NCBI GenBank assembly: GCA_963718775.1
Contig: OY970377.1
Span: 1,984,001 to 2,048,000, forward strand
Direction: 5' to 3'
Origin: VRUE01 sp963718775
GTDB taxonomy: Bacteria > Actinomycetota > Thermoleophilia > Solirubrobacterales > 70-9
Length of the DNA stretch: 64,000 nt
Shown: in pieces, positions 1 to 7,294 of the stretch
Layout: each line of letters begins with the position of its first letter
How positions within the stretch are numbered: position 1 is the first letter of the stretch
The notes under the pieces: generated by a model
What the model saw: only the letters and a program-made list of their open reading frames with translations
Told to the model about the DNA's origin: nothing
The model's database searches: none
Made by a program: the position numbers and the translations under genes

Positions 1-600
1 GCCCTGAGCGGGCAAGGTGCGCTCGATCCATTGGAGCCGGCACACCGGGCTCCCGTCCCTCGCGAGGCTCGCGAGGACCGATCCCCAGGAGTCCAGCTTG
101 CGCTCTTGCTCGGCACCGTCGAGGAGGCCGAATGCCCCGGCCCGCACCGCGAGCGCGACGGTGTAGGTCCCAGCCGAGCGGTCGTGAATTACGCCGACCT
201 GATCGTTGCCGTAGGGGACTTCGAGCATCCGAAGGCCCGCCAGCTCGTCGGGCAAAGAGGCTTCGCCGATGCTCGCCCCTTCTGAGCTGGCGTGAAAGCC
301 CGCGCCGGGACTACCGGAGCGGTAGCCACGCCTTTGCTCGCGCGAGCGAAGCGCCCACCGAATGCCGAGTGGCGCCCACGCCTCAAGCGTGCGCCCCTCG
401 AAGGGCAATAGCACCGCACCGGCCGCGCCGCCGAACAGCAGCAACGCAACCACCAGTCCGAGCCAGCTTTGCAGCGCATACAGCGCCCCGAGCCCGAGCG
501 CGGCGGCACCCGCGAGGATCACGACCTGGCCTAGCCGCAACGGCCCGACTACGCCCGGTTGAGCCAGCGGGCCGAAGCGGTAACGCCGAGCGCCGCTCAC
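1..600 (-). CDS. SCO6880-family conjugation protein (PrgI-like N-terminus), partial
   Basis: An open minus-strand frame starts with GTG at 600 and has no stop before the left edge, giving about 200 residues. It begins VSGARRYRFGPLAQPG, followed by two adjacent hydrophobic segments (about residues 20-35 and 41-61). An N-terminal R-x-Y-x-FGPL followed by paired membrane helices is typical of the SCO6880 family found beside TrbL and TraC-type ATPases in actinobacterial integrative conjugative elements. The GTG overlaps the stop of the upstream TrbL gene (GTGA), so the two are translationally coupled. The next gene to the left, outside the window, is expected to be a VirB4/TraC-like ATPase. The family call is by sequence recognition only. 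Confidence 0.7.
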   Translation of the reverse strand, partial: MSGARRYRFGPLAQPGVVGPLRLGQVVILAGAAALGLGALYALQSWLGLVVALLLFGGAAGAVLLPFEGRTLEAWAPLGIRWALRSREQRRGYRSGSPGAGFHASSEGASIGEASLPDELAGLRMLEVPYGNDQVGVIHDRSAGTYTVALAVRAGAFGLLDGAEQERKLDSWGSVLASLARDGSPVCRLQWIERTLPAQG

Positions 601-2297
601 GGCTTCCCCTTGGTCGCGTCGCTCTTACTCGCGGCACTCACGTCGCCCGAAGGACGCGGAGGCTTTGCGCCCGAGCCGGGCGCTTTGCCTCCCGCCGCCT
701 CCGTTGGCTCAGGGGTTGAGCTCGCCGAAGGCGAGGACCCCTGTTTGCCGCCGGAGGCGCTTTGCTCAGCCCGTGGGCGCGGCGCGCTCTCATCGCCGCT
801 ACTGGCCGTAGCGCTTGAGCTTTCGGTACCTGACCCGCCGCCTCCCGCGCTGGCGCTCTCTTGTGCGGTGCCCGTTCCGGCCAACCGCTCGCCGCCAGCC
901 TTGCTCGCCTTCGCCCCCGCTACGCCCACGGCCGCCGGGAGCGCGGCGCCGCCGCCGCTCGCCCCGGCTGCCTCGCCGCCAGCGCTTCCCCCTCCGCCGC
1001 CGCCCGAGCCTCCGGGTCGGCCTTTGGAGGCGCCGCCCCCGCTACTTCCGCCGCTGCCCTTGCCGGTTGAGCTGCCACCCGCGCCGCCGGCCCAATTGGC
1101 ATGAGCGGAGCGCCGCATCATCTGGACCGAGGACGCGGTGTGGACAGCCTGAACCGAGGCGCCGCCCGCGCCCTGCCGGTTGTAGGCCGAGCTGACCGCG
1201 CCCTCAGCGAACGGCACCAGCTTGAACAAGACGAACGGCGCGAAGCAGGCAAGCAGCAGCAATGCGCCCGCCGCTAGGACCTGCTCGACCTTGCCCCCCG
1301 TATGGGCCAAGAGGCTCGCGGCGAGCGCGATGATTGCGACGATGACGAACTTCGAGAAGACGACGACGATCAGCAGCTCACCCGTCCGGCGCAGGGCCGA
1401 CGTCCACCGAGGCCAGATCGAGGCGGCGATCGCCATCGGCATGAACAGCGCCACGACGTAGATCGCCGCGTCGCGCATCAGCAACTCGATCCACACCAAG
1501 AAGGCCGCGAAGGCGGCGACGATCGCGGCGATGAAGCCGACGAACAGCGGCACCTCCACCGCCCCGGCTGCGCCGCCCGCGACCGTCCCGGCAGCTCCGC
1601 CGCCGGTTGCCGCGCCGCTAGCCGCGCCAGCTCCGCCGCCGGTAGCCGCGAGCGCTTCTACCGCGCCCTTGAAAAAGGTGTGCGTGTCGTTCGCGGTCGA
1701 ACGCGCGATGGCTTCGCAGAAGCCATCGGTCGTCACGATCAGCAGTTGCACGACGACGAAGGCAGCGCTCGTCGCGATTGCCGCCAACGGCACGTTGATG
1801 AAGAAGACGCGCCCGAGCATCCCCCCGTCACCGCGGCCCAGGCTCTCTAGCACCGCGAAGACCAACATCAACAGCGCCAGCACCGTTGCGATTGACGCCA
1901 TGCCTTGGTACTGGCGGAGGAACCCTTTGCTGAGCAGGTCCGGCGAAGTGGTCTTCTCGGTCAGCTCGACCACTTCGCCGAGCAGCCACACCGCGCCATC
2001 TGCGGCCCAGGTCGTTATCTGGTCAAAGACGCCTTTGCCGATCGAGGCTGCCGCGTCTTTGAGCGGGTCGAGGGCATGGCCCGCGACTCCCAGCACCGGA
2101 TCGGTGATCGCGTCGCAGGCGTCGCCGACCGGGTTGCCGATCCCGAGCGCCCCGGTCACCGCCGAGCCAGGCGAAACGCCGATATCGCAGACGACGTTCG
2201 CCTTTGCTTGCGGCGGGTCGGGGTTAGCGAAGGTCAGCGCCGCTGTCGCCCCGGTGACCGCGACGAGGAGGATCGCGGACCTACGGAGCCACCGCAT
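597..2297 (-). CDS. TrbL/VirB6-like conjugal transfer membrane protein
   Basis: This 566-residue protein has a signal-like N-terminus and an extracytoplasmic stretch containing two Cys. Five to seven membrane helices lie between about residues 130 and 375. A long Gly/Ser/Ala/Pro-rich hydrophilic tail makes up the last third. This layout is the signature of TrbL/VirB6 channel components of type IV secretion in actinobacterial conjugative elements. It lies between a VirB8-like gene (17-bp overlap) and an SCO6880-family gene (GTGA overlap), consistent with one transfer operon. The low-complexity tail is normal for the family and probably cytoplasmic. Confidence 0.75.
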   Translation of the reverse strand: MRWLRRSAILLVAVTGATAALTFANPDPPQAKANVVCDIGVSPGSAVTGALGIGNPVGDACDAITDPVLGVAGHALDPLKDAAASIGKGVFDQITTWAADGAVWLLGEVVELTEKTTSPDLLSKGFLRQYQGMASIATVLALLMLVFAVLESLGRGDGGMLGRVFFINVPLAAIATSAAFVVVQLLIVTTDGFCEAIARSTANDTHTFFKGAVEALAATGGGAGAASGAATGGGAAGTVAGGAAGAVEVPLFVGFIAAIVAAFAAFLVWIELLMRDAAIYVVALFMPMAIAASIWPRWTSALRRTGELLIVVVFSKFVIVAIIALAASLLAHTGGKVEQVLAAGALLLLACFAPFVLFKLVPFAEGAVSSAYNRQGAGGASVQAVHTASSVQMMRRSAHANWAGGAGGSSTGKGSGGSSGGGASKGRPGGSGGGGGGSAGGEAAGASGGGAALPAAVGVAGAKASKAGGERLAGTGTAQESASAGGGGSGTESSSATASSGDESAPRPRAEQSASGGKQGSSPSASSTPEPTEAAGGKAPGSGAKPPRPSGDVSAASKSDATKGKP

Positions 2298-2928
2298 AGC
2301 GATGCAGCTCCTTCACCAGTTCGATGAGGCCGATCCCTTCGCCGCCGGCGCGCGGAGTTCCAAGGCGCGGCGTCGGTCCGAAGGAGGCGCGGGTATTCGC
2401 GATCTTCCAGTCCCCGCCCGTCCAGGCCAGCACCGTTCGGGCGAGCCCGAAGAACGCGGTCGGTTCGACCGAGCCGACGTTGCCCAGGAGAGTGAAACCC
2501 CAGGTTTGAACGACCGCCCGGCTAGGCGTGTACGAGAGAACCCGGTAGGACACCGGGACGCCGAAGAAGGCGCTTTGCACCCGCTCCCGGATGCCTTCGC
2601 CGAAAGCGCCACCCGCGAGCTGGGCGGTGCCGTGTTCGTTCGCGGCCAGCATTCTTGGCGCGAAGCGCGGCGTCGCCACGGCCTCGATCCGGCGACGCAG
2701 CTCGCCGGGCCGCAGGATCGCCGTGTCGGCGAACGCTTGCTGATAGCTCCCTGCCGCGAGCGCCGCTCCCTCGCGGGTGCGGGAGAAGCCGACCCCTACA
2801 CCGGCTGATTCCCCGGTAGGGCCGGGGGAGGGGGCGGCTTCGAGCGGCGGCGATGAGCCCGGAGCGCTTGCGCGCCCGATCAGCACACCGACGACGACGG
2901 CTATGAGTACCCCGATCGCGATTCGCAT
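2281..2928 (-). CDS. Single-pass conjugal transfer protein, VirB8/NTF2-like
   Basis: This 215-residue protein has an N-terminal membrane anchor (about residues 3-20), a short Pro/Ser linker and a roughly 150-residue soluble domain. That domain contains W-rich strands (VVQTWGFTLLG, LAWTGGDWKIANT). An anchored NTF2-like fold with a terminal 'GDWKI' strand is the usual pattern of VirB8-type and actinobacterial TcpC-like transfer proteins. It precedes and overlaps the TrbL gene. The function is inferred from fold pattern and position; the exact family is uncertain. Confidence 0.55.
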   Translation of the reverse strand: MRIAIGVLIAVVVGVLIGRASAPGSSPPLEAAPSPGPTGESAGVGVGFSRTREGAALAAGSYQQAFADTAILRPGELRRRIEAVATPRFAPRMLAANEHGTAQLAGGAFGEGIRERVQSAFFGVPVSYRVLSYTPSRAVVQTWGFTLLGNVGSVEPTAFFGLARTVLAWTGGDWKIANTRASFGPTPRLGTPRAGGEGIGLIELVKELHRYAVAP

Positions 2929-2930
2929 CG

Positions 2931-3254
2931 CTACGGGTGAACTGCGGAGCCGGCGTTGAAGAAGAAATTGATTACCGCTGCGGCGGCGCCGATGCCGAAA
3001 GCGCCACCGACGCCCTTGAGCATCCGGGTCTTGCCGTCGTCGGCTTGGCTGTAGTTATTGGACTTGCTGCCAAAGCCCCATTGGGCGGCACCCCAGAGGA
3101 CAGCGCCGACGCAGGCCATGAGTCCGAACCCGGCGGCACCGTTGAGGAGCTTTTGAGCCGCATCGCCACCGGGCAGTCCCCCCGAGTCGGGGTTGATGCT
3201 GACCTTTGACGCTGCTTGGAGCAGGTAGAGATTTGCGAGCTGTAGAACTGACAC
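2931..3254 (-). CDS. Small two-helix membrane protein, pilin/VirB2-like
   Basis: This 107-residue protein has a GTG start preceded by a strong AAGGAGG site 7 bases upstream. Two hydrophobic segments (about residues 38-60 and 82-102) flank a short polar loop containing KTRML. Small two-helix proteins of this kind precede TrbL genes in actinobacterial conjugative elements and resemble VirB2/TrbC pilin subunits. It ends just before the VirB8-like gene and is transcribed in the same direction. No cleavable signal peptide is obvious. Confidence 0.5.
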   Translation of the reverse strand: MSVLQLANLYLLQAASKVSINPDSGGLPGGDAAQKLLNGAAGFGLMACVGAVLWGAAQWGFGSKSNNYSQADDGKTRMLKGVGGAFGIGAAAAVINFFFNAGSAVHP

Positions 3255-3354
3255 CGTTCCGCCTCCTTGTGGCCTGTGCGTGAATGCAGGCCGCAGGAGT
3301 CGAGGCGGGAAGGCGGAACGCCCCCGGCAATTTCAAGAGTCGTGTCTGAGTGGC

Positions 3355-4014
3355 CTAAAGGCCGAACTCAGAGGCGGGCTGTGAGCCCGAGGACTGCGAC
3401 CCCGAGGAACCCGAGGACGGAGCCGGTGCCGGTGCGGGTGAGGTTTCGGCCGGTGTTTCGGTGGGCGGCGAGCTTTCCGCCGCTGAGCCGGACCCAAAGT
3501 TGGGGGTGTTATCTCCAAACTCGCTACTGCTCTGCTTCCCGCTCGCTCGCGGGAAGCGGAATCGAGGATCGCGGGCTTTTCGCGTCGTCGGTTCAGTTGC
3601 CTGCGGCGCTTCGGCCGTGCGCTTTGGCAGGGTGAGCGGAGGCGTTCGCAGCTTCGGCGTTACTACCGGCTCCGGTCTCGAAGTAGCCCGAGATTCCGCG
3701 GGCTGCCTCGGCGCCGTGACGGAATCTGGACGCAGCGCATTCGCGCCCGGTCCAATGGAACCGCTACTGATGAGCCCGCAGACCACGGCACCTACGGCGA
3801 CGCCGCAGTACCCGGCGAAGCGCCCGGCGCCGCTGCTCGCCGCCGCGTTCCCCGTGTCGGCAAATGGCAAGAGCCGACGCGCCAGCTCAGCCAGCCGATG
3901 AGCGCCAATCTCAATCGCTTCGGTGCTTGCGGCGAACGCTTCCCTTGCCGGGCCGAGCATGAGATCCCACGCAGCACGCAGAGGCCCGTTGGCCTTCGCC
4001 ATTGACGGCGACAT
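3355..4014 (-). CDS. Unknown single-TM protein with Ser/Pro-rich tail
   Basis: I do not recognise a family for this 219-residue protein. An N-terminal amphipathic region (about residues 1-60) is followed by one hydrophobic helix (YCGVAVGAVVCGLISSG, about 69-86). The rest is a low-complexity tail rich in Pro, Ser, Thr and Glu. It overlaps the 3' end of the upstream sigma-like gene by 104 bp in another frame. By position it could be an anti-sigma-like or membrane partner of that sigma factor, but this is only inference. Confidence 0.45.
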   Translation of the reverse strand: MSPSMAKANGPLRAAWDLMLGPAREAFAASTEAIEIGAHRLAELARRLLPFADTGNAAASSGAGRFAGYCGVAVGAVVCGLISSGSIGPGANALRPDSVTAPRQPAESRATSRPEPVVTPKLRTPPLTLPKRTAEAPQATEPTTRKARDPRFRFPRASGKQSSSEFGDNTPNFGSGSAAESSPPTETPAETSPAPAPAPSSGSSGSQSSGSQPASEFGL

Positions 4015-4594
4015 ACGCGGCTGGCCCGAGAATCGCTGGGCTTAGGAGGCTGCGATCACCGACGAGCGCGTGCATTTTTTCCATTGCCGCTTTGTGATGG
4101 CGGTCGGCCGCTGACTTCCGCCAGCCGAGCTTTCGGCCCGCCTCTCTGATCGAGTGGTCGCCGAAGTAGACGAGCGCGAGTAGTTTGCGCTCCTTGTCAG
4201 AAAGGTGACCGAGCGCATCGGTCAGCCGCTGGCGCCGATCATTCTCAAGTGCTTGCTGTTCGGGGTCCGGGGTCGATTCGTCGGCCAGGTGAAAAACCGA
4301 GTCGAGCGAGGCCGTCCGGGGCTTTCGCTTTTCGGACTCAAGAAGGTTCTGCGCGCGCCAGTAGGCGCAATGAAGAATCCACCCGACCGGATCGCGGGCC
4401 GGCGGGTTGTTCTTCAGCCATTCAATGTACTCCGTGTTGGCGCGACTGAGCAGATCCCTGCTATTGGCCGCGATCCATGCCGCTGAAAAGGTTTTGGCAA
4501 GCACTGGCCCAATGTCTTCTTCGGCCTTGCGGAATTGAGCCGGGGTGACCCCGAACCCTTTCCCTCGTCCAGTCCTTGCGGTCTTCGACCCCAC
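3911..4594 (-). CDS. Sigma-70-like (ECF-type) factor of the conjugative element
   Basis: This 227-residue protein has a region-2-like part (WIAANSRDLLSRANTEYIEWL through VGWILHCAYWRAQNLLESEKRK) and a region-4-like helix-turn-helix (LSDKERKLLALVYFGDHSI, then EAGRKLGWRKSAADRHH). It heads the leftward transfer operon and probably drives it or a related promoter. The last 40 residues overlap the next gene in another frame and look unlike a natural C-terminus. The true protein may therefore end earlier, or a frameshift may lie near 4010. Confidence 0.6.
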   Translation of the reverse strand: MGSKTARTGRGKGFGVTPAQFRKAEEDIGPVLAKTFSAAWIAANSRDLLSRANTEYIEWLKNNPPARDPVGWILHCAYWRAQNLLESEKRKPRTASLDSVFHLADESTPDPEQQALENDRRQRLTDALGHLSDKERKLLALVYFGDHSIREAGRKLGWRKSAADRHHKAAMEKMHALVGDRSLLSPAILGPAAYVAVNGEGQRASACCVGSHARPGKGSVRRKHRSD

Positions 4595-4745
4595 GAAGAA
4601 TCAACGCGCGGGGGGATTTCACGGTTCGCGAAGCGCCCTCGCGAACGTCTCGTACATTCGTTGATCCAGGCGGCAGGGTGCGCCTTCGCTGTTAGGTGGC
4701 AATCGCCGGGGGCGCTCGCGGGCTCGCGACGGACTGCTTCCGGCC

Positions 4746-5747
4746 GTGAGCGCCCGAGCCGATCAATCGCGACTCCCGCTGGCCCTGCTCGCGGTCCCCA
4801 TCGGGGCGCTTATCGCCTTGATCGTCGGAGCCGTTTGCATCGCCCTTGCCTTCGGCGGGGCGGGTGGCTGCGGGTCCGCTAGCGCCGCGAGCGGCGACGT
4901 GAAAGGCGTTCCGGCGAAGCTCATCCCGATCTACCAACGGGCAGCGGCCAAGTACCACCTTGGCCCGAAAGGTCCAGCGATCCTTGCCGGGATCAATTGG
5001 GAGGAGACCCGATTCGGCGAGGACCTTGGCGTGTCTGAAGCGGAAGCCGAAGGATGGATGCAGTTTCTGCCTTCGAGCTGGGAAGCGTTCGGAGAGGACG
5101 CCAACGGCGACGGGAAAGCAGACCCGTACAACCCGTGGGATGCCATCTTCGCCGCCGCCCACCTTCTCCGCTACGGCGGGGCGCCGACGAATTGGCATGA
5201 AGCGATCTACGGCTACAACCATGCCGAGTGGTACGTGGCCGATGTACTAGCCGACGCCGAAAAATGGGCGGTCATCGCTTCGACCGAAGCGACTGCCACT
5301 TGCGAAGTCTCAGCCCCTAACGAACGGGTCGCGAAAATGATTGCTGAGGCTGACCGCCTCAGTGCCATGCGGCCGGAAACGGAATACGTATGGGGCGGCT
5401 CGCATGGCCTTTCGCCGACTCCGCGAAACGGCCCCTTCGACTGTTCGAGCGCGGTAAGTCACATCTTGCAGGTCGGCGGCTTCGGAAACGAAACCATGAC
5501 GACCCTTGGGTTCGCCACATGGGGAAAGTCAGGGCCAGGTCAATGGGTGACGATCCTCAACAAGCCCTACGAACCCGAAGCGCATGTAGTCCTCAAGTTC
5601 ATGCCCGGCATCACGCCGCCGGGAAAGCGCTATTGGGGCACGTCGGGGCTCGTGGAAGCCGGCCACGGCCCAGGTTGGATTCCCGAAAGCGCCTTTGATG
5701 CTGGCTATCTGTCTCGCTTTGAATCTCGCCACGCGCCCGGTCTCTAG
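4746..5747 (+). CDS. Bifunctional peptidoglycan hydrolase: lytic transglycosylase plus NlpC/P60-like domain
   Basis: This 333-residue protein has an N-terminal membrane anchor (about residues 11-37). A lytic transglycosylase domain follows, with catalytic Glu in INWEETRFGED (Glu86 or Glu87) and the hallmark GWMQFLPSSWEAFG. The C-terminal NlpC/P60-like domain has Cys233 in FDCSSAV and a candidate His280 in EAHVVLKF. Two-domain hydrolases of this kind open the cell wall for the type IV secretion channel in Gram-positive conjugative elements (VirB1/TcpG role). It is divergent from the sigma-headed transfer operon, with 151 bp between the starts likely holding promoters. Confidence 0.8.
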   Translation: MSARADQSRLPLALLAVPIGALIALIVGAVCIALAFGGAGGCGSASAASGDVKGVPAKLIPIYQRAAAKYHLGPKGPAILAGINWEETRFGEDLGVSEAEAEGWMQFLPSSWEAFGEDANGDGKADPYNPWDAIFAAAHLLRYGGAPTNWHEAIYGYNHAEWYVADVLADAEKWAVIASTEATATCEVSAPNERVAKMIAEADRLSAMRPETEYVWGGSHGLSPTPRNGPFDCSSAVSHILQVGGFGNETMTTLGFATWGKSGPGQWVTILNKPYEPEAHVVLKFMPGITPPGKRYWGTSGLVEAGHGPGWIPESAFDAGYLSRFESRHAPGL

Positions 5748-5893
5748 GGGCTTGGTCGGCGGTAAGTGAGAATTACCCGAAGCGGCTTCCAGCCGCAGCT
5801 ATTACAGCAGCCGTGATTCCGCGCGATCACTGGGGGCGTAAGCCACGCTCGTCAATTACATCCAACAGGACGCAGAATCGCTGCTGAAATTTC

Positions 5894-6817
5894 GTGAAGT
5901 GGTCTAGGCTCTCGCACGTGGACGTGGCTTGGTCGGGGGACGACTGGCAGGCGCATTGCGATCTTCTCTTTGGGGAGCATCATGGCTCCGGGGGGTATCA
6001 GCGTGTGCCCGATACCGACCGCGGCGATCTTGGGCTAGAGGGCTTCAGTATCGACGGCAAAGGGTGCAGCTATCAGTGCTACGCGACCGAGAAGACCGAG
6101 GTTCGTGCGCGCTATGAGGCGCAGCGCAACAAGATGACGGCAGATCTGGGCAAGCTGGTGAGAAACAAGATGAGGCTGGAGGTCCTTCTCGGAGATCACA
6201 AGCTGCGCCGGTGGATCTTCATGGTCCCAGCGCACGACTCGAAGGATCTCATCGCCCATGCACGTAAGAAGGAGGCTGAGCTGCGGGAGGCTGAGCTGCC
6301 TTTCCTGGCAGATGACTTCGCTATCGCAATCCAAACGGAGACCGACTTCGGAAGAGAGATGGCGATCCTCGAATCCCATGGCGCGGCAACCATTGGAACC
6401 GTGCCCGAGGAGGTCGGCGATGAGGACCTTCAGCGACTGGCTCGCGACGAGGCAGAGCAGGTGCAGATGATGGATCAGAAGCTTTCCAAGTTCTTGACCG
6501 ACCCGACGACCGTGCGTGCGGAAATGCTCCGCCATGCTGTGGATGGCGGAAACATTCGTGAGCACCTACGGCGTAACCATCCTCAGACCAGCGAGCAGGT
6601 TGCAGGCCAACTGGCAAATGAGCGCCGCGACGTTCTCGCCGAGCGCGGGCTTGGCGAACTACATCGCGGCTCGATCCGAGAGGTTCGCGAGCGACTGAAG
6701 GGGCGTTTCCGCGATCGGGTGCCGGCACTCGGCGACGATCAGGCCAGCCGTCTCGCGCACGCGACGGTCGCCACGTGGCTGATGGAGTGCCCTCTTGACT
6801 TCCCAGAGGAGGATTGA
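5894..6817 (+). CDS. ABC-three-component system subunit with nuclease-like N-terminus
   Basis: This 307-residue protein starts with GTG. Residues 44-63 read GDLGLEGF...YQCY, resembling the acidic-residue-then-Q-x-(K/Y) core of Mrr-like PD-(D/E)XK nucleases, with Glu49 and Gln61-Cys62-Tyr63 as candidate positions. The remainder is alpha-helical and charged. It is the first gene of a three-gene unit with a small middle protein and a Rad50/SMC-like ATPase. That composition matches the ABC-3C conflict systems described from comparative genomics, in which an effector-bearing subunit is encoded with a middle component and an ABC ATPase. The nuclease assignment is weak because the last catalytic position is Tyr rather than Lys. 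Confidence 0.55.
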   Translation: MKWSRLSHVDVAWSGDDWQAHCDLLFGEHHGSGGYQRVPDTDRGDLGLEGFSIDGKGCSYQCYATEKTEVRARYEAQRNKMTADLGKLVRNKMRLEVLLGDHKLRRWIFMVPAHDSKDLIAHARKKEAELREAELPFLADDFAIAIQTETDFGREMAILESHGAATIGTVPEEVGDEDLQRLARDEAEQVQMMDQKLSKFLTDPTTVRAEMLRHAVDGGNIREHLRRNHPQTSEQVAGQLANERRDVLAERGLGELHRGSIREVRERLKGRFRDRVPALGDDQASRLAHATVATWLMECPLDFPEED

Positions 6818-6826
6818 GAATGGCGA

Positions 6827-7294
6827 GTGAACTCGACACCCTTCTTGACCGGACCTTTCGTCTTTCGTGAGCGACCCTCTCCGACCTCGGGGGACTTGCG
6901 AGCTGTCTGGCGTTTGCCCGTTTTGCTTCTTCTTGTTAGAGCCTGCCGATCCCAGCAGGCAACTCACGAGCAACTCCACGTCCTCAATTGGGCAGTGCGC
7001 TCAGCGGCCGGACGCGTCGTGTTGGCGGATTTCCTCGATGGCCAAGTTCGACCGGAGGAAGCGATTGTTCGTTTCGAGCCCGCGCTCGACCGCGCCATTG
7101 CGTTGGCTCGCGGCTTCCAGCTACTCGCCTGGGAGGGGCGCTACTGGAAGCTGAGTGAGCGGGGGCTTCGGACCCTGTCGCAAATCGACGCGGACGAGCA
7201 AACTTTGCAGGCGGAGAAGTCAGCGCTTGCTTCGCTGCCTCGTCAGCTATCACAGGCGGCGGTCGAGCGCCTGCTTCGGAGAAAGGTCCAATGA
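6827..7294 (+). CDS. ABC-3C middle component (possible 5' frameshift)
   Basis: This 155-residue, mostly helical protein contains the conserved-looking stretch LPVLLLLVRACRSQQATHEQL. It ends in a basic tail and overlaps the ATPase start (ATGA at 7291). Size and position match the middle component of ABC-3C systems. The start is problematic. The good ribosome site (AGAGGAGG, 6805-6812) is 7 bases upstream of an ATG at 6820 in a different frame, which reads 16 codons (MASELDTLLDRTFRLS) to a stop. The GTG at 6827 in the long frame is 14 bases from that site. A single-base indel near 6850 would join the two. Confidence 0.5.
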   Translation: MNSTPFLTGPFVFRERPSPTSGDLRAVWRLPVLLLLVRACRSQQATHEQLHVLNWAVRSAAGRVVLADFLDGQVRPEEAIVRFEPALDRAIALARGFQLLAWEGRYWKLSERGLRTLSQIDADEQTLQAEKSALASLPRQLSQAAVERLLRRKVQ

